Below, piece after piece: positions 32,619-41,544 of a DNA stretch of 64,000 nt (its first letter is position 1; every line of letters starts with the position of its first letter). This DNA is from an uncultured Alphaproteobacteria bacterium (lineage in GTDB: Bacteria > Pseudomonadota > Alphaproteobacteria > Thalassobaculales > Thalassobaculaceae). Below the pieces are notes generated by a model. The model searched no databases, had not been told where the DNA came from, and saw only the letters and a list, made by a program, of their open reading frames with translations. Both the position numbers and the translations under genes were made by a program. The DNA is taken from contig CACITD010000005.1 of NCBI GenBank assembly GCA_902589475.1, positions 1 through 64,000 on the forward strand, given 5' to 3'.

Positions 32619-33533
32619 CTATTTTCCCTCTTCTTCTTGATTTATTGAGACACCAGATAACTTTTGAAAAACTTTAAATACTGCACTGTCATCTTCCCTT
32701 CCCAAACCAGCCGCTGCTGCGGCAATAAACTGCTGGTGCGCTGCTGCTGTTAAAGGAAGGGGAAAGTTCAATTTGTGTCCTGTACCTAAAACAATAGCAA
32801 GATCCTTCACAAATATGTCAATAGCACTTAGGGGTGTGTAATCGTTATTTAGAATATGAGGAACTCGATTGTTCCACATCCAAGAGGAACCCGCAGAACC
32901 AGAAATAACTTCATATAGAGCTTTTGGATCAGCACCTGCCCTAACACCAAACGCCATTGCCTCGGCCGCTACTGCAATATGAACACCGGCCAACAATTGA
33001 TTTACAGTCTTAACCGTTGAACCAACACCGTGCTCAACTCCAAGATGATGAACTTTTCCGGCAATAGCTTCTAATACATCTTCTGCAGCTTGGAATGCTT
33101 TTGCCGCCCCGGATGCCATTATAGATAGATTACCAGCCCGAGCGCCTGCAGCACCGCCACTTACTGGAGCATCAATCATATCAAACCCGGCCTCTTGCAA
33201 ACGCGTTCCGCATAAACCTGCAAAAGCCGGAGATACTGTACTGCTCTGAATGACTACTGTCGCCAGTCCAAAACCGCCGATTGCTCCCTCAATACCAAAC
33301 AATACCTCGTCAACTTGAGCTTCGTTTACAACCAGAATAATAACGACCGAAGCACCTTTAGCTGCATCCTCGGGATTTAATCCTACTTTTCCCCCTGCTT
33401 CAGCAAATGATTTGCACGCTTGTTTATTTATATCGAAACCACTAACGTCAAACTGGCGTTCTAATAAAGCTAACGCAACACCAAGCCCCATTGAGCCTAA
33501 ACCGAGCACACAAACTTTCCTTTTTGAAGCCAT
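32619..33533 (-). CDS. 3-hydroxyisobutyrate dehydrogenase family protein (LtnD-like)
   Basis: 304 residues of the beta-hydroxyacid dehydrogenase family. VCVLGLGSMGLGVALAL binds NAD(P); VSGGAAGARAGNLSIMASG is the substrate loop and the catalytic Lys lies in TVKTVNQLLAG. FVKDLAIVLGTG near residue 240 is characteristic of the LtnD (L-threonate dehydrogenase) branch. Substrate is not certain: threonate, 3-hydroxyisobutyrate and tartronate semialdehyde are all used in the family. It sits on the same strand as the thiolase gene 63 bp upstream. Confidence 0.87.
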   Translation of the reverse strand: MASKRKVCVLGLGSMGLGVALALLERQFDVSGFDINKQACKSFAEAGGKVGLNPEDAAKGASVVIILVVNEAQVDEVLFGIEGAIGGFGLATVVIQSSTVSPAFAGLCGTRLQEAGFDMIDAPVSGGAAGARAGNLSIMASGAAKAFQAAEDVLEAIAGKVHHLGVEHGVGSTVKTVNQLLAGVHIAVAAEAMAFGVRAGADPKALYEVISGSAGSSWMWNNRVPHILNNDYTPLSAIDIFVKDLAIVLGTGHKLNFPLPLTAAAHQQFIAAAAAGLGREDDSAVFKVFQKLSGVSINQEEEGK

Positions 33534-33596
33534 AGACGCCTACCAAAGTTAGAACATTAAGCTATTTATTCTATCCCTCAGACTAGCAGGTAAAAG

Positions 33597-34772
33597 TTAA
33601 TCCCGCTCTAAACACATGGCAACGCCCATGCCGCCTCCAATGCATAAGGTTGTTAAACCTTTTTTTGCATCCCTTTTTTTCATTTCGTGCAAAAGAGTTA
33701 TTAGAACCCGTGCACCCGATGCACCAATTGGATGACCTAGAGCTATAGATCCGCCATTCACGTTAACCTTTTTCGTGTCCCATCCCATATCTTTATTTAC
33801 AGCACATGCTTGAGCTGCAAACGCCTCGTTAGCCTCTATCAAATCAAGATCTTCAACATTCCATCCAACTTTCTCCAACGCCGCTCGACTTGCCGGTATC
33901 GGACCGGTTCCCATGATCGATGGGTCCACACCACGAGTAGCAAATGAAGTTATCCGCGCTAGAGGCTCAATTCCGCGCGTTCTTGCATTCTCTGAAGACA
34001 TTAAAACCACAGTTGCTGCTCCATCATTAATACCCGAGGCATTTCCAGCTGTTACTGTTCCCTCTTTACTGAATGCAGGACGTAGACTTCCAAGCGTCTC
34101 CAGATTTGTACCATGTTTTGGATATTCGTCCTCCTCAACTATTGTCTCGCCGCGCCGGGACTTAACAGTTACTGGGACAATTTCATCTTTAAATTTACCT
34201 TCTTTCTGTGCAGTTTCGGCTTTCCTTTGTGAAGACAGGGCAAAAGCATCCTGTGCATCACGTGTGATTTGCCATTGATTCGCGACATTTTCGGCAGTAC
34301 TTCCCATATGGTATCCATTAAAGTGATCCCAGAGGCCATCCTTAATCATGGTATCTATTAATTCTAGATTGCCCATCTTCTGGCCGGAGCGAAGGTTTTG
34401 AGCGTGAGGAGACTGGCTCATGCTCTCTTGTCCCCCAGCTACAACGATATCGGCATCCCCCGATCTAATAGCTTGTGCCCCTAATGCCACCGCACGTAAT
34501 CCTGATCCACAAACTTGATTTATTGTCATCGCTGTTTTCTCTTTTGGTATCCCTGCCGCCATTGATGCTTGCCGAGCGGGATTCATGCCCGCTGCCGCTG
34601 TGAGTACTTGCCCTAATATGACTTCATCTACTTCCTCGCCAGGAACTGCGGCACGGCTCAGGGCTTCTTCTATTGCTATTTGCCCTAATTCAGCTGCCGA
34701 TAAACTACTCAAACTTCCGCCGAATGAGCCAATTGCGGTGCGTGCTGCTCCAACTATCACAACCTCTGACAT
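33597..34772 (-). CDS. Acetyl-CoA C-acetyltransferase
   Basis: 391 residues, a full-length classical thiolase: [11 protein letters not shown] holds the nucleophilic Cys, NEAFAAQA the Asn/Glu block, [17 protein letters not shown] the His and [10 protein letters not shown] the second Cys. It condenses or cleaves acetoacetyl-CoA; it may act in poly-hydroxybutyrate synthesis or in catabolism. All catalytic residues are intact, in contrast to the thiolase-fold gene at 27864. The ATG at 34772 has AAGG about 10 bases upstream and fits the conserved N-terminus, so the extension from 34793 is not used. Confidence 0.93.
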   Translation of the reverse strand: MSEVVIVGAARTAIGSFGGSLSSLSAAELGQIAIEEALSRAAVPGEEVDEVILGQVLTAAAGMNPARQASMAAGIPKEKTAMTINQVCGSGLRAVALGAQAIRSGDADIVVAGGQESMSQSPHAQNLRSGQKMGNLELIDTMIKDGLWDHFNGYHMGSTAENVANQWQITRDAQDAFALSSQRKAETAQKEGKFKDEIVPVTVKSRRGETIVEEDEYPKHGTNLETLGSLRPAFSKEGTVTAGNASGINDGAATVVLMSSENARTRGIEPLARITSFATRGVDPSIMGTGPIPASRAALEKVGWNVEDLDLIEANEAFAAQACAVNKDMGWDTKKVNVNGGSIALGHPIGASGARVLITLLHEMKKRDAKKGLTTLCIGGGMGVAMCLERD

Positions 34773-34803
34773 AGCTAATATACCTTTCTTCAAAAGTTAA
34801 ACT

Positions 34804-35892
34804 TCAATATACAAATTTGTCCGTTTCCAAAAGAGGGAAAGCACTTACTACACTCGGTTCAACCGTAGGGGCTGCCGAACATAATTGACTAGGCTCAATA
34901 ACCGAATAATTATTGGCCCCTAGTAGACCTAAACCGAGCTTTACTTCTTCTTCCAGTAACTCGAGCATTCTAATCACACCATCTGCACCAGCCGCTGCTA
35001 GTCCATAACAAAGCATTCTGCCTATTCCTACAAAGTCCGCTCCAAGAGCGATACCTTTGATAATATCAGTACCTCTAGAGAAACCTCCATCAACAGCTAC
35101 TAAACTACGTCCCGACACAGCATCAACAACCTCAGGTAGCACATCGATTGCTCCCAAACCATGGTCCAATTGTCTTCCTCCATGATTAGAAACATAAATG
35201 ACATCGACACCGTGCTCTAAAGCAAGCCGCGCATCTTCAGCTGTCGCTATTCCTTTCAAAACTAGCGGCAATTCATACTTTTTCTTGTAACGTTCTATAT
35301 CTTTCCAACTCAACGCTGCCTGCCAATCAGCTCCTTTCCCCGTACGCCATGGCTTTACAAAGCGGTTGGCAATGTCGCGTTCTCTTCTAGAGTAATTTGC
35401 ACTATCAACAGTTAAACAGAAAGCGTCATAACCAGAGTCTATTGCCCGCGAAACATAATTATCTAAGAACCGATTATCGCCTCGCTTGTAAAGCATAGCC
35501 ATTTTGAGACCATCACCAGCATTGGAAACTTCTTCCATGGATAATTGGCTAACAGAGCTCAGCATCAAACCACAACCAAACTCAGTCGCCGCTCGCATAG
35601 CCGCCACGCCCCCTTTAGGATCAAAACTTTCCAGCGAACCTATCGGTGCAAGACAGACCGGCAATCTTAACTTTTTCCCCAAAATAACTTTAGTTGCATC
35701 AATGTTACGCATGTCTCTCAAAACGCGAGGCCGTAATGCTATGGCATCTAATGCCATTCTATTGCGTTTAAGTGTTGTCTCAGTTTCTGTGCCGCCTCGC
35801 AAATAATCCCAGATATTCTGGCTTAACGTTTCACGGGCAGCGTGCACGATTTCGTGTAACGTTTGAAATTTATTGCTAAGATCTCTGTTCAA
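34804..35892 (-). CDS. FMN-dependent alpha-hydroxy acid oxidase/dehydrogenase
   Basis: 362 residues of the lactate oxidase/glycolate oxidase/mandelate dehydrogenase family (TIM barrel, FMN). YVSNHGGRQLDHG contains the catalytic His and Arg, and DGGFSRGTDIIKGIALGA the FMN phosphate loop; NIWDYLRGGTETETTLKRN is the N-terminal family block. It converts an (S)-2-hydroxy acid to the 2-oxo acid. No membrane segment is seen, so it is probably soluble. It is followed 31 bp later by the acetyltransferase gene on the same strand. Confidence 0.9.
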   Translation of the reverse strand: MNRDLSNKFQTLHEIVHAARETLSQNIWDYLRGGTETETTLKRNRMALDAIALRPRVLRDMRNIDATKVILGKKLRLPVCLAPIGSLESFDPKGGVAAMRAATEFGCGLMLSSVSQLSMEEVSNAGDGLKMAMLYKRGDNRFLDNYVSRAIDSGYDAFCLTVDSANYSRRERDIANRFVKPWRTGKGADWQAALSWKDIERYKKKYELPLVLKGIATAEDARLALEHGVDVIYVSNHGGRQLDHGLGAIDVLPEVVDAVSGRSLVAVDGGFSRGTDIIKGIALGADFVGIGRMLCYGLAAAGADGVIRMLELLEEEVKLGLGLLGANNYSVIEPSQLCSAAPTVEPSVVSAFPLLETDKFVY

Positions 35893-35945
35893 TTATCCTC
35901 AGCCTCTAAAAAAAATTTTACTTCGCTTGTTTAAATTAATTTTCA

Positions 35946-35959
35946 AAAACTCAAGTTTT
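35946..35959 (-). terminator. Possible terminator after the DUF2333 gene
   Basis: AAAACT-CA-AGTTTT forms a short AT-rich hairpin 47 bp beyond the DUF2333 stop. On the minus strand it ends in TTTTTG. The stem is weak, so support is low. Confidence 0.3.
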
Positions 35960-36005
35960 CACTTTTACTGCCTTTTATCAAGCAACTCTTAAATTTAGTC
36001 TTAAT

Positions 36006-36983
36006 TTACTTCTCTAAAATATCAATTATTTCGCGGAGCTGAGTCCTCGCTCTCAGCAAATAAAAACCGAGGGATGCTAGGTGACTGGGGACAATTGCAC
36101 CATCAGGTTGACCATTTGCTATTACTAATGGGCTAAGTCGGCTTGCTTGTTTTAGTGACCCCAACATCAAATTCCAAGATGAGGACAACTCCTTTCCAGC
36201 AACAACATCTTTAAAATCAGCTTCTAACTCTTTTAATAGTAAATAGTATGCGTATAAGCGGCCCTTCGCCGAGTAAAAAATATCGTCAGATTTTGAATCT
36301 ATTCCCCAGCCGCCTGACCTTGCAAGATGTTCACTTATTGCAGCAGAATTAGAGCCCAAGTCAGCGGTGAAACGTCTCAATGTGGCTTGCAAATTGTCGG
36401 CTCGTTTATCAAATGTGGCTAAACCCTTTGCCAAGCGCTTATTGTAAGAAGCAAGTGACCGCATAGCAGACTTATATTGTGCTTCTGAGGAAGCGGTCGG
36501 AGCTATAGATGTAGATAAGTCAAATATCCATGTCGTGCCTGGATACTTTAATAGACCTGATGCTTTATCAAGATCACTATCTACTTCACTAGATCCCCTA
36601 GATCTTCCTATTTGATCCGTCATTTCCATAGCAAATCTGGAAATAGCATAAATGATACCCTGCTGATAATTTGGCATATTATCGAGCAGATACCCGGGCA
36701 TAAAAAACGGATCGTTAGCTACCCATCCATTTTCATTGACTTCCCGATTAATTAATGAGATTGCCATGGCTATCGTTTTGCTTTCACCAGGATTACTCTG
36801 ACTTGGTTGAAAGTCCACCGCGTCATCTATCTTATGGATGACCCCCATCCCAATAAAATAATAAAGGAAAACAAGAAAGATTAACGATAAACTCGTGAAG
36901 GTTACTGCCCGACCAATACTTCCTCCTCGAGCAAACAAACTCGAAAAACTTTTAAAATAGGTCGCTAAATTATCTTTGTTCAC
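36006..36983 (-). CDS. DUF2333 family protein
   Basis: 325 residues with one transmembrane segment near the N-terminus (FTSLSLIFLVFLYYFIGMGV) and a long, largely helical periplasmic part. YYFIGMGVIHKIDDA followed by S..INREVNENGWVANDPFF..PGYLLDNMPNYQQG is the DUF2333 signature. Function unknown. Its start overlaps the stop of the TVP38 gene by 4 bp (ATGA type), so they are co-translated. Confidence 0.88.
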   Translation of the reverse strand: MNKDNLATYFKSFSSLFARGGSIGRAVTFTSLSLIFLVFLYYFIGMGVIHKIDDAVDFQPSQSNPGESKTIAMAISLINREVNENGWVANDPFFMPGYLLDNMPNYQQGIIYAISRFAMEMTDQIGRSRGSSEVDSDLDKASGLLKYPGTTWIFDLSTSIAPTASSEAQYKSAMRSLASYNKRLAKGLATFDKRADNLQATLRRFTADLGSNSAAISEHLARSGGWGIDSKSDDIFYSAKGRLYAYYLLLKELEADFKDVVAGKELSSSWNLMLGSLKQASRLSPLVIANGQPDGAIVPSHLASLGFYLLRARTQLREIIDILEK

Positions 36984-37633
36984 TGGTAGTCCTTATTTTT
37001 CCATCGTCTTATTAAGATGGGAATTAAAGATAATATTGCCAACCCAACAAGGCCTGCAAAAAATTCAAAACTTATATTTGGTATATCGTCAAAACCTTCA
37101 CCAGCCACTACAGTTTTGTTCAAACCGCTTCCCATAAGAGCGTACACCGCAGCTCCAGGGATCATTCCTAAAAAACTAGCAAAGAAATAATTGAAAAAAC
37201 TTATATTTAAAAAAGCGGGAGCTATGTTGACAACAAAAAATGGAAAAACAGGGGCTAGTCGCAGGAAAAGAAGGTAGAAAAAAGCGTTCTTTGTCAGTTC
37301 ATTCCTCATTCTCTCTATCGAAGATCCTATTTTTGGCTTAAATAATTCTCCAAAAGCACTGCGAGCCGCAATAAATAAAATCGACGCACCGAGCGTAGCA
37401 CCTATCAAGGAAAAAAGTGCTCCCAGGAATGCGCCAAACAAGTAGCCACCTACCATTGTTAAAATTAGAGCGCCAGGTATGGAAAGAGCGGTTGAAAATA
37501 CGTACAAACCTATAAAAATCAGTATGGATACATAATAATCGCTTTGAATAAATTTAACTATCCCAATCTGATGAGTTCGAAAGCTCTCCAAAGATACATA
37601 ATCTGTCCAACCAAATATAGCGGCGAGAAGCAA
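36980..37633 (-). CDS. TVP38/TMEM64 family membrane protein (DedA-like), start uncertain
   Basis: At least 217 residues with several membrane spans. VFSTALSIPGALILTMVGGYLFG is the conserved SNARE-associated/VTT domain block, and LRLAPVFPFFVVNIAPAF the second. The family is implicated in lipid scrambling or transport. The first allowed start is TTG at 37633 (AGGG 6-7 bases before), but the reading frame is open further upstream to 37706 and codes for KLLKSLPIATLGILLLL, which looks like the conserved first span. No ATG, GTG or TTG exists there, although a GGAGG sits at 37687-37691. The true start is unclear. Confidence 0.8.
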   Translation of the reverse strand: MLLAAIFGWTDYVSLESFRTHQIGIVKFIQSDYYVSILIFIGLYVFSTALSIPGALILTMVGGYLFGAFLGALFSLIGATLGASILFIAARSAFGELFKPKIGSSIERMRNELTKNAFFYLLFLRLAPVFPFFVVNIAPAFLNISFFNYFFASFLGMIPGAAVYALMGSGLNKTVVAGEGFDDIPNISFEFFAGLVGLAILSLIPILIRRWKNKDYQ

Positions 37634-37737
37634 TAATATCCCTAAGGTCGCAATTGGGAGCGATTTTAAAAGCTTAAAAAAATTGACCTCCGCAGCGAGT
37701 TTTTGCTACACGACATTTACTACAAATAATTTAACTC

Positions 37738-38352
37738 TCAGTAGAGCTTAGTTCGATAGCCTTCTTGGATACTCTTTTCTGCCCTATTCTCGTCATCTCC
37801 TCGACCAATCTGGTCGGAAATTATTTTACCCAAACTCGGAAAGCTCTTTCTTTCAATCTTATAGTCTTCCTCCCATAATTTGGATCGAATCAAAGCTTTT
37901 GCGCATTGGAGATATGCCTCCTCAATGCTTATTTCTAGAGCAGACCGGGGGGCTTTGCCTTGAGCGGACAAACCTTCCAAAATATTGCTGTCAATCGTGA
38001 TTTTTGCATTTCCATTCACGCGCAAAGTTTCATTTATGCCTGGCACAAGAAAAAGCAATCCGACGCCACTATTATCAAGTACATTCAAGAGAGTATCTGT
38101 TCGATTATTACCAAGCCTGTCCGGCAAATATATGGTTTTCTCGTCTCTTACTTTGACAAAACCGGGAGCATCCCCCCTAGGCGATACATCCCCAAGACCA
38201 TCATTACCCATAGTACCTATGACCAAAAATGGTGAAATTTCAATGAATGCCCGGCAGTGCTTATCGAGATGGTCTAACTGTTTAAGAACTGCGCGCTCGG
38301 ATGGGTCTCCATACAGCTGCCCTAAGTTATTTTTATCGGCAATCCTATTCAT
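37738..38352 (-). CDS. PPOX-class flavin-binding protein (MSMEG_1061-like)
   Basis: 204 residues of the pyridoxamine-phosphate-oxidase split-barrel family. IGTMGNDGLGDVSPRGDAPGF, LPDRLGNNRTDTLLNVL and GVGLLFLVPGINETLRVNG are the hallmarks of the MSMEG_1061-type FMN or F420 proteins. Activity unknown. The ATG at 38352 is strongly supported by GGAGAGG 9 bases upstream; a reading frame from 38487 would add 45 unconserved residues. Confidence 0.85.
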   Translation of the reverse strand: MNRIADKNNLGQLYGDPSERAVLKQLDHLDKHCRAFIEISPFLVIGTMGNDGLGDVSPRGDAPGFVKVRDEKTIYLPDRLGNNRTDTLLNVLDNSGVGLLFLVPGINETLRVNGNAKITIDSNILEGLSAQGKAPRSALEISIEEAYLQCAKALIRSKLWEEDYKIERKSFPSLGKIISDQIGRGDDENRAEKSIQEGYRTKLY

Positions 38353-38504
38353 TCTATTGATCCTCTCCGAGTATTTTTCGTTAGTAAAATATGTTTTACC
38401 CGATTTTATTACACTTTGGCTATACTGCGATCTAACGAGCAGATTCGAAGTAAATAGTTGAAGAAAGTCAATTATCGCAGTATTCATTTTTCATCTTAGA
38501 TCAT

Positions 38505-39044
38505 GTGGGATTATTAAAATTGTCAGATTACGGCGGGAAACAGGCTTGGCAGGAGGAACTTTACGACCTGCTTAGATCAAACCAAGTAAATTTATTTTGC
38601 TATGTACCAGATGGTGGTCACAAAACTCTTATCAACAAATCCATAGAGGACCCAGATGTTATTTCTGTGCCGTTGACAACAGAAGAGGAAGGCGTCGCTA
38701 TGTGCGCTGGATGCCATCTGGGAGGCACTAAAAGCGTTTTGCTGATGCAGTCAAGTGGGGTGGGTAATTGCGTAAATATGTTCGCTCTTTTGAAAAATGG
38801 TCAGTTTCCATTTGTTACATTGATAACAATGCGAGGCGAATTTGGCGAAATGAATCCCTGGCAAATCCCAATGGGTCAAGGCGTGCAGCCAGTGGTGGAA
38901 GCTATGGGAATGCACTGCCTAAGGGCGGAAATCCCCTCTGAAGTCACAGAAACCGTGCAAGCTGCTCTCAACATGGCATATAAATCAAACCAGGCAGTCG
39001 CGGTTTTACTGACGCAAAAGTTAATCGGCGCGAAACCCTTTTAG
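38505..39044 (+). CDS. TPP-dependent decarboxylase, PYR (alpha) subunit, ComD/phosphonopyruvate-type
   Basis: 179 residues, the pyrimidine-binding half of a TPP enzyme. VPLTTEEEGVAMCAGCHLGG carries the Glu that activates TPP, and LLMQSSGVGNCVNMFALL matches sulfopyruvate decarboxylase ComD and phosphonopyruvate decarboxylase. The PP half is encoded separately 23 bp downstream, as in ComD/ComE. The start is GTG at 38505 or a downstream TTG at 38520; no clear ribosome site favours either. The substrate (sulfopyruvate, phosphonopyruvate or another 3-substituted pyruvate) cannot be determined. Confidence 0.83.
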   Translation: MGLLKLSDYGGKQAWQEELYDLLRSNQVNLFCYVPDGGHKTLINKSIEDPDVISVPLTTEEEGVAMCAGCHLGGTKSVLLMQSSGVGNCVNMFALLKNGQFPFVTLITMRGEFGEMNPWQIPMGQGVQPVVEAMGMHCLRAEIPSEVTETVQAALNMAYKSNQAVAVLLTQKLIGAKPF

Positions 39045-39067
39045 TAATGATCTGAGGAGATCTTGTT

Positions 39068-39655
39068 ATGGACAACGATAGAGGCCTTGATCGAAAATAT
39101 GCTGTTCCCGAGTTAATCGGCAATCCAGACGACCTGCTAATCGTCTGCGGACTAGCCGGCGCCTCGAAAGACATTGCACATTTAACTAATGATGGAGATA
39201 ACATCTTCACGATGGCTGGCGCTATGGGGGGGGCAACGGCTATGGGTTTGGGGTTAGCTCTTTCTCGACCAGATAAACAAGTGCTGGTTGTCACAGGAGA
39301 CGGGGAATTACTAATGAATATCGGAACCCTTGCAACAGTTGGAATTTTAAAGCCGTCCAATCTCTCCATTTTATGCGTGGATAATGGTCACTACGGTGAG
39401 ACAGGATATCAGGAAAGTCATACGCAAAGAGGTGTAAATTTGGAACTTATAGCCCAAGGTTCTGCCATCCCGGTCACGAGGACTGTTTCAATTGAAGAAC
39501 ATATAGACGAAGCTAAAACATTAATTAGAGATTCAAATGGACCAAGTTTTATCCTTTTAAGGGTGAGCACCGAACCCCCACCTGTAATAAAAAGATCTAT
39601 GGATGCCAGTGAGAGAAAAACTGCGTTCAGGCGTGCTTTATTAGGCGAGCCGTGA
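39068..39655 (+). CDS. TPP-dependent decarboxylase, PP (beta) subunit, ComE-type
   Basis: 195 residues, the diphosphate-binding half. The TPP-Mg motif runs from VVTGDGELLMNIGTLATVG to LCVDNGHYGETGYQ, with the GDG and N anchors. MAGAMGGATAMGLGLALSRP precedes it. It pairs with the subunit encoded 23 bp upstream, forming a heteromer like sulfopyruvate decarboxylase. GAGGAG lies 8-9 bases before the ATG. No sulfolactate, taurine or phosphonate gene is beside it, so the pathway is open. Confidence 0.87.
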   Translation: MDNDRGLDRKYAVPELIGNPDDLLIVCGLAGASKDIAHLTNDGDNIFTMAGAMGGATAMGLGLALSRPDKQVLVVTGDGELLMNIGTLATVGILKPSNLSILCVDNGHYGETGYQESHTQRGVNLELIAQGSAIPVTRTVSIEEHIDEAKTLIRDSNGPSFILLRVSTEPPPVIKRSMDASERKTAFRRALLGEP

Positions 39656-39765
39656 GTTTTACATAAGAAGTAGTCACTTCGCAAATACAATGATTATCCA
39701 ACTATTTTGGCAAGCTGTATTCCGCACCACTCTGAGTGAATTAAATCGATCCACTCAAAAGTTAT

Positions 39766-40755
39766 TCAGATAGAAACAGCCGCTCCATTTGAAGCAGACT
39801 TGTACGCAGCATCGATTATTTCCATCGTTGCTTTCATCGCGTTAAGATCTGATGCGAAAGCTCCGCTGTTTCTAACCGCTTGACAAAATTCTTGCACATA
39901 GATGCCATACAGCGGATCTGAGTCGAGATTCATTTTTATAAATTCTGGCGGCTTCCCAGATCGTATAATAGTAACCCCATCTTGACTTGATTGCACGTAG
40001 TGATCTTTTGCTGAAAGGCTGAAAGAGTATTCCCTTTTGATAGAACTATTTGGAAAATTATATCCCGTCTGCACCGTTGCTTGCCCCCCTGATTTTGATG
40101 CCATTATAAGCGTCGCCGTATCTTCAACAGCTGTTTCATGTAGTCCATTATCAATCCTAGAAAAAACAGTGTCTGGTTCAAAAGGCATGAAAGTTAAAGC
40201 TAGATCAATGAAATGTGGGGCTAAGTTGATCAAACATCCGCCACCAGCGCTTTCAGGTTTCAACATCCAGTGACTATGCATTTTATTATACCTATCTGGG
40301 GGCCCTGCATTAAAACGCCAAGACGAGCTTTGAAAAATAGCGCCTTCCTCTTCAGTTAAATACTTTAGTAGAGAAAATAAGGGGCCAAAACGCTGCACCA
40401 AAGGGACCCCGACAAGAAGTCCACTGTTTGCTGCAATTTTGGATAAAGCATCTACCTGTTTCGAGTTAATTCCGGCTGGTTTTTCTAAAGAAAATGGACG
40501 GCCATTAGCGAGAAGGGACGTCGCTAAAGTATACATTTGGGCATGTTCGCCAAATGCAAATGCAATATCGTAGCTGCAACTCCCCAGTGTTTCCTTCCAA
40601 TCATTATAACCTTCACACCTAAACAGCTTAGAATATTTCGCTCGGATTTCTTCGCTTTTGTCCGAGAAACCAACGACTTCGATCCCTCCATCAAGCAGAT
40701 CTTTGATATAAAGGGGGAAGTGCCAGTGAGACACTTCAAGCAAAACAGCTTTCAT
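39766..40755 (-). CDS. Gfo/Idh/MocA family oxidoreductase
   Basis: 329 residues. An N-terminal NAD(P)-binding domain (VVGFSDKSEEIRAKY, FAFGEHAQMY) ends in the FSLEKPAGIN motif typical of the family; the C-terminal half has GGGCLINLAPHFIDLAL with the His/Asp catalytic region. Substrates are usually sugars or cyclitols. The first strand lacks the usual GxGxxG, reading LLEVSHWHFPLYI, so the cofactor loop is atypical. It converges on the decarboxylase genes and diverges from the gene at 40828. Confidence 0.83.
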   Translation of the reverse strand: MKAVLLEVSHWHFPLYIKDLLDGGIEVVGFSDKSEEIRAKYSKLFRCEGYNDWKETLGSCSYDIAFAFGEHAQMYTLATSLLANGRPFSLEKPAGINSKQVDALSKIAANSGLLVGVPLVQRFGPLFSLLKYLTEEEGAIFQSSSWRFNAGPPDRYNKMHSHWMLKPESAGGGCLINLAPHFIDLALTFMPFEPDTVFSRIDNGLHETAVEDTATLIMASKSGGQATVQTGYNFPNSSIKREYSFSLSAKDHYVQSSQDGVTIIRSGKPPEFIKMNLDSDPLYGIYVQEFCQAVRNSGAFASDLNAMKATMEIIDAAYKSASNGAAVSI

Positions 40756-40827
40756 GCAAAAGTTTCCAATCTAAACTATTTTGAAAATACTTTATAACTG
40801 TAAGCTTCAGTAGAGAAGGATTAGATT

Positions 40828-41520
40828 ATGCCTCTACTTGGGAAAGGCGTGGCAGCTATATGGCACAATGTCGCGCCAGATATACAACCTGATTACAATC
40901 ATTGGCATTGCTCCGAGCATATGCTGGAACGCGTTGGCATCGAAGGTTTTCTGAGGGGAAGGCGGTACGACGCCATCAACGGTAAGCCGAAGTTTTTTCA
41001 TTTCTACGAGACAACTACACCTGCAGTATTAACTTCACCAGCTTACATGCAGCGATTAAATAACCCAACTCCATGGACGCAGAGGATAGGACCACACATT
41101 AAGAATAATAATCGAACACTGAGTCAGGTGGTCCATTCTGTAGGCTGCGGGGTTGGCGCTGCTATATTAACTATCCGTATGGTTGCAAATCATGATCGGG
41201 AAATAGATTTTTTTCGATGGGTGTCGCAGGAACTTTTTCCTCTTATCAATAAAGAACCCGGTGTAGTTGCAGCCCACTTATTAAAAGGCGACAAACAGGC
41301 TAGCGAGACCGAAACAGAAGAAAAAGCCATGCGCGAGAAGCCCGATGAAGTAGCCGACTGGATTATTTTTATAGAAGCAATAGACAACAAAACGTTATTG
41401 AAAATATGGGACAACAAATACGTATCAGAAAAAGCTTTAATCGAAAATGGTGCGCATAGTGCAAGTATAGGCACCTATAAACTGCATTTGAGTTTATCGT
41501 CGGAAGATTTGATCGAGTAA
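40828..41520 (+). CDS. Protein of unknown function, possibly two fused dimeric alpha-beta barrel domains
   Basis: 230 residues, no recognised family. The N-terminal half has WHNVAPDIQPDYNHWHCSEH followed by MLERVGIEGFLRGRRY and KFFHFYET, the second half has LFPLINKEPGVVAAHLL and DWIIFIEAID. Each half reads as a beta-alpha-beta unit with a Gly-Phe/Val-containing strand, like the EthD or ABM dimeric barrel folds, so it may be a tandem duplication. A cluster of His and Glu (HWHCSEHMLE) could bind metal or be catalytic. It stands alone; neighbours give no clue. Confidence 0.7.
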   Translation: MPLLGKGVAAIWHNVAPDIQPDYNHWHCSEHMLERVGIEGFLRGRRYDAINGKPKFFHFYETTTPAVLTSPAYMQRLNNPTPWTQRIGPHIKNNNRTLSQVVHSVGCGVGAAILTIRMVANHDREIDFFRWVSQELFPLINKEPGVVAAHLLKGDKQASETETEEKAMREKPDEVADWIIFIEAIDNKTLLKIWDNKYVSEKALIENGAHSASIGTYKLHLSLSSEDLIE

Positions 41521-41544
41521 TAGGCTAGCTTGTGAACCACGACC

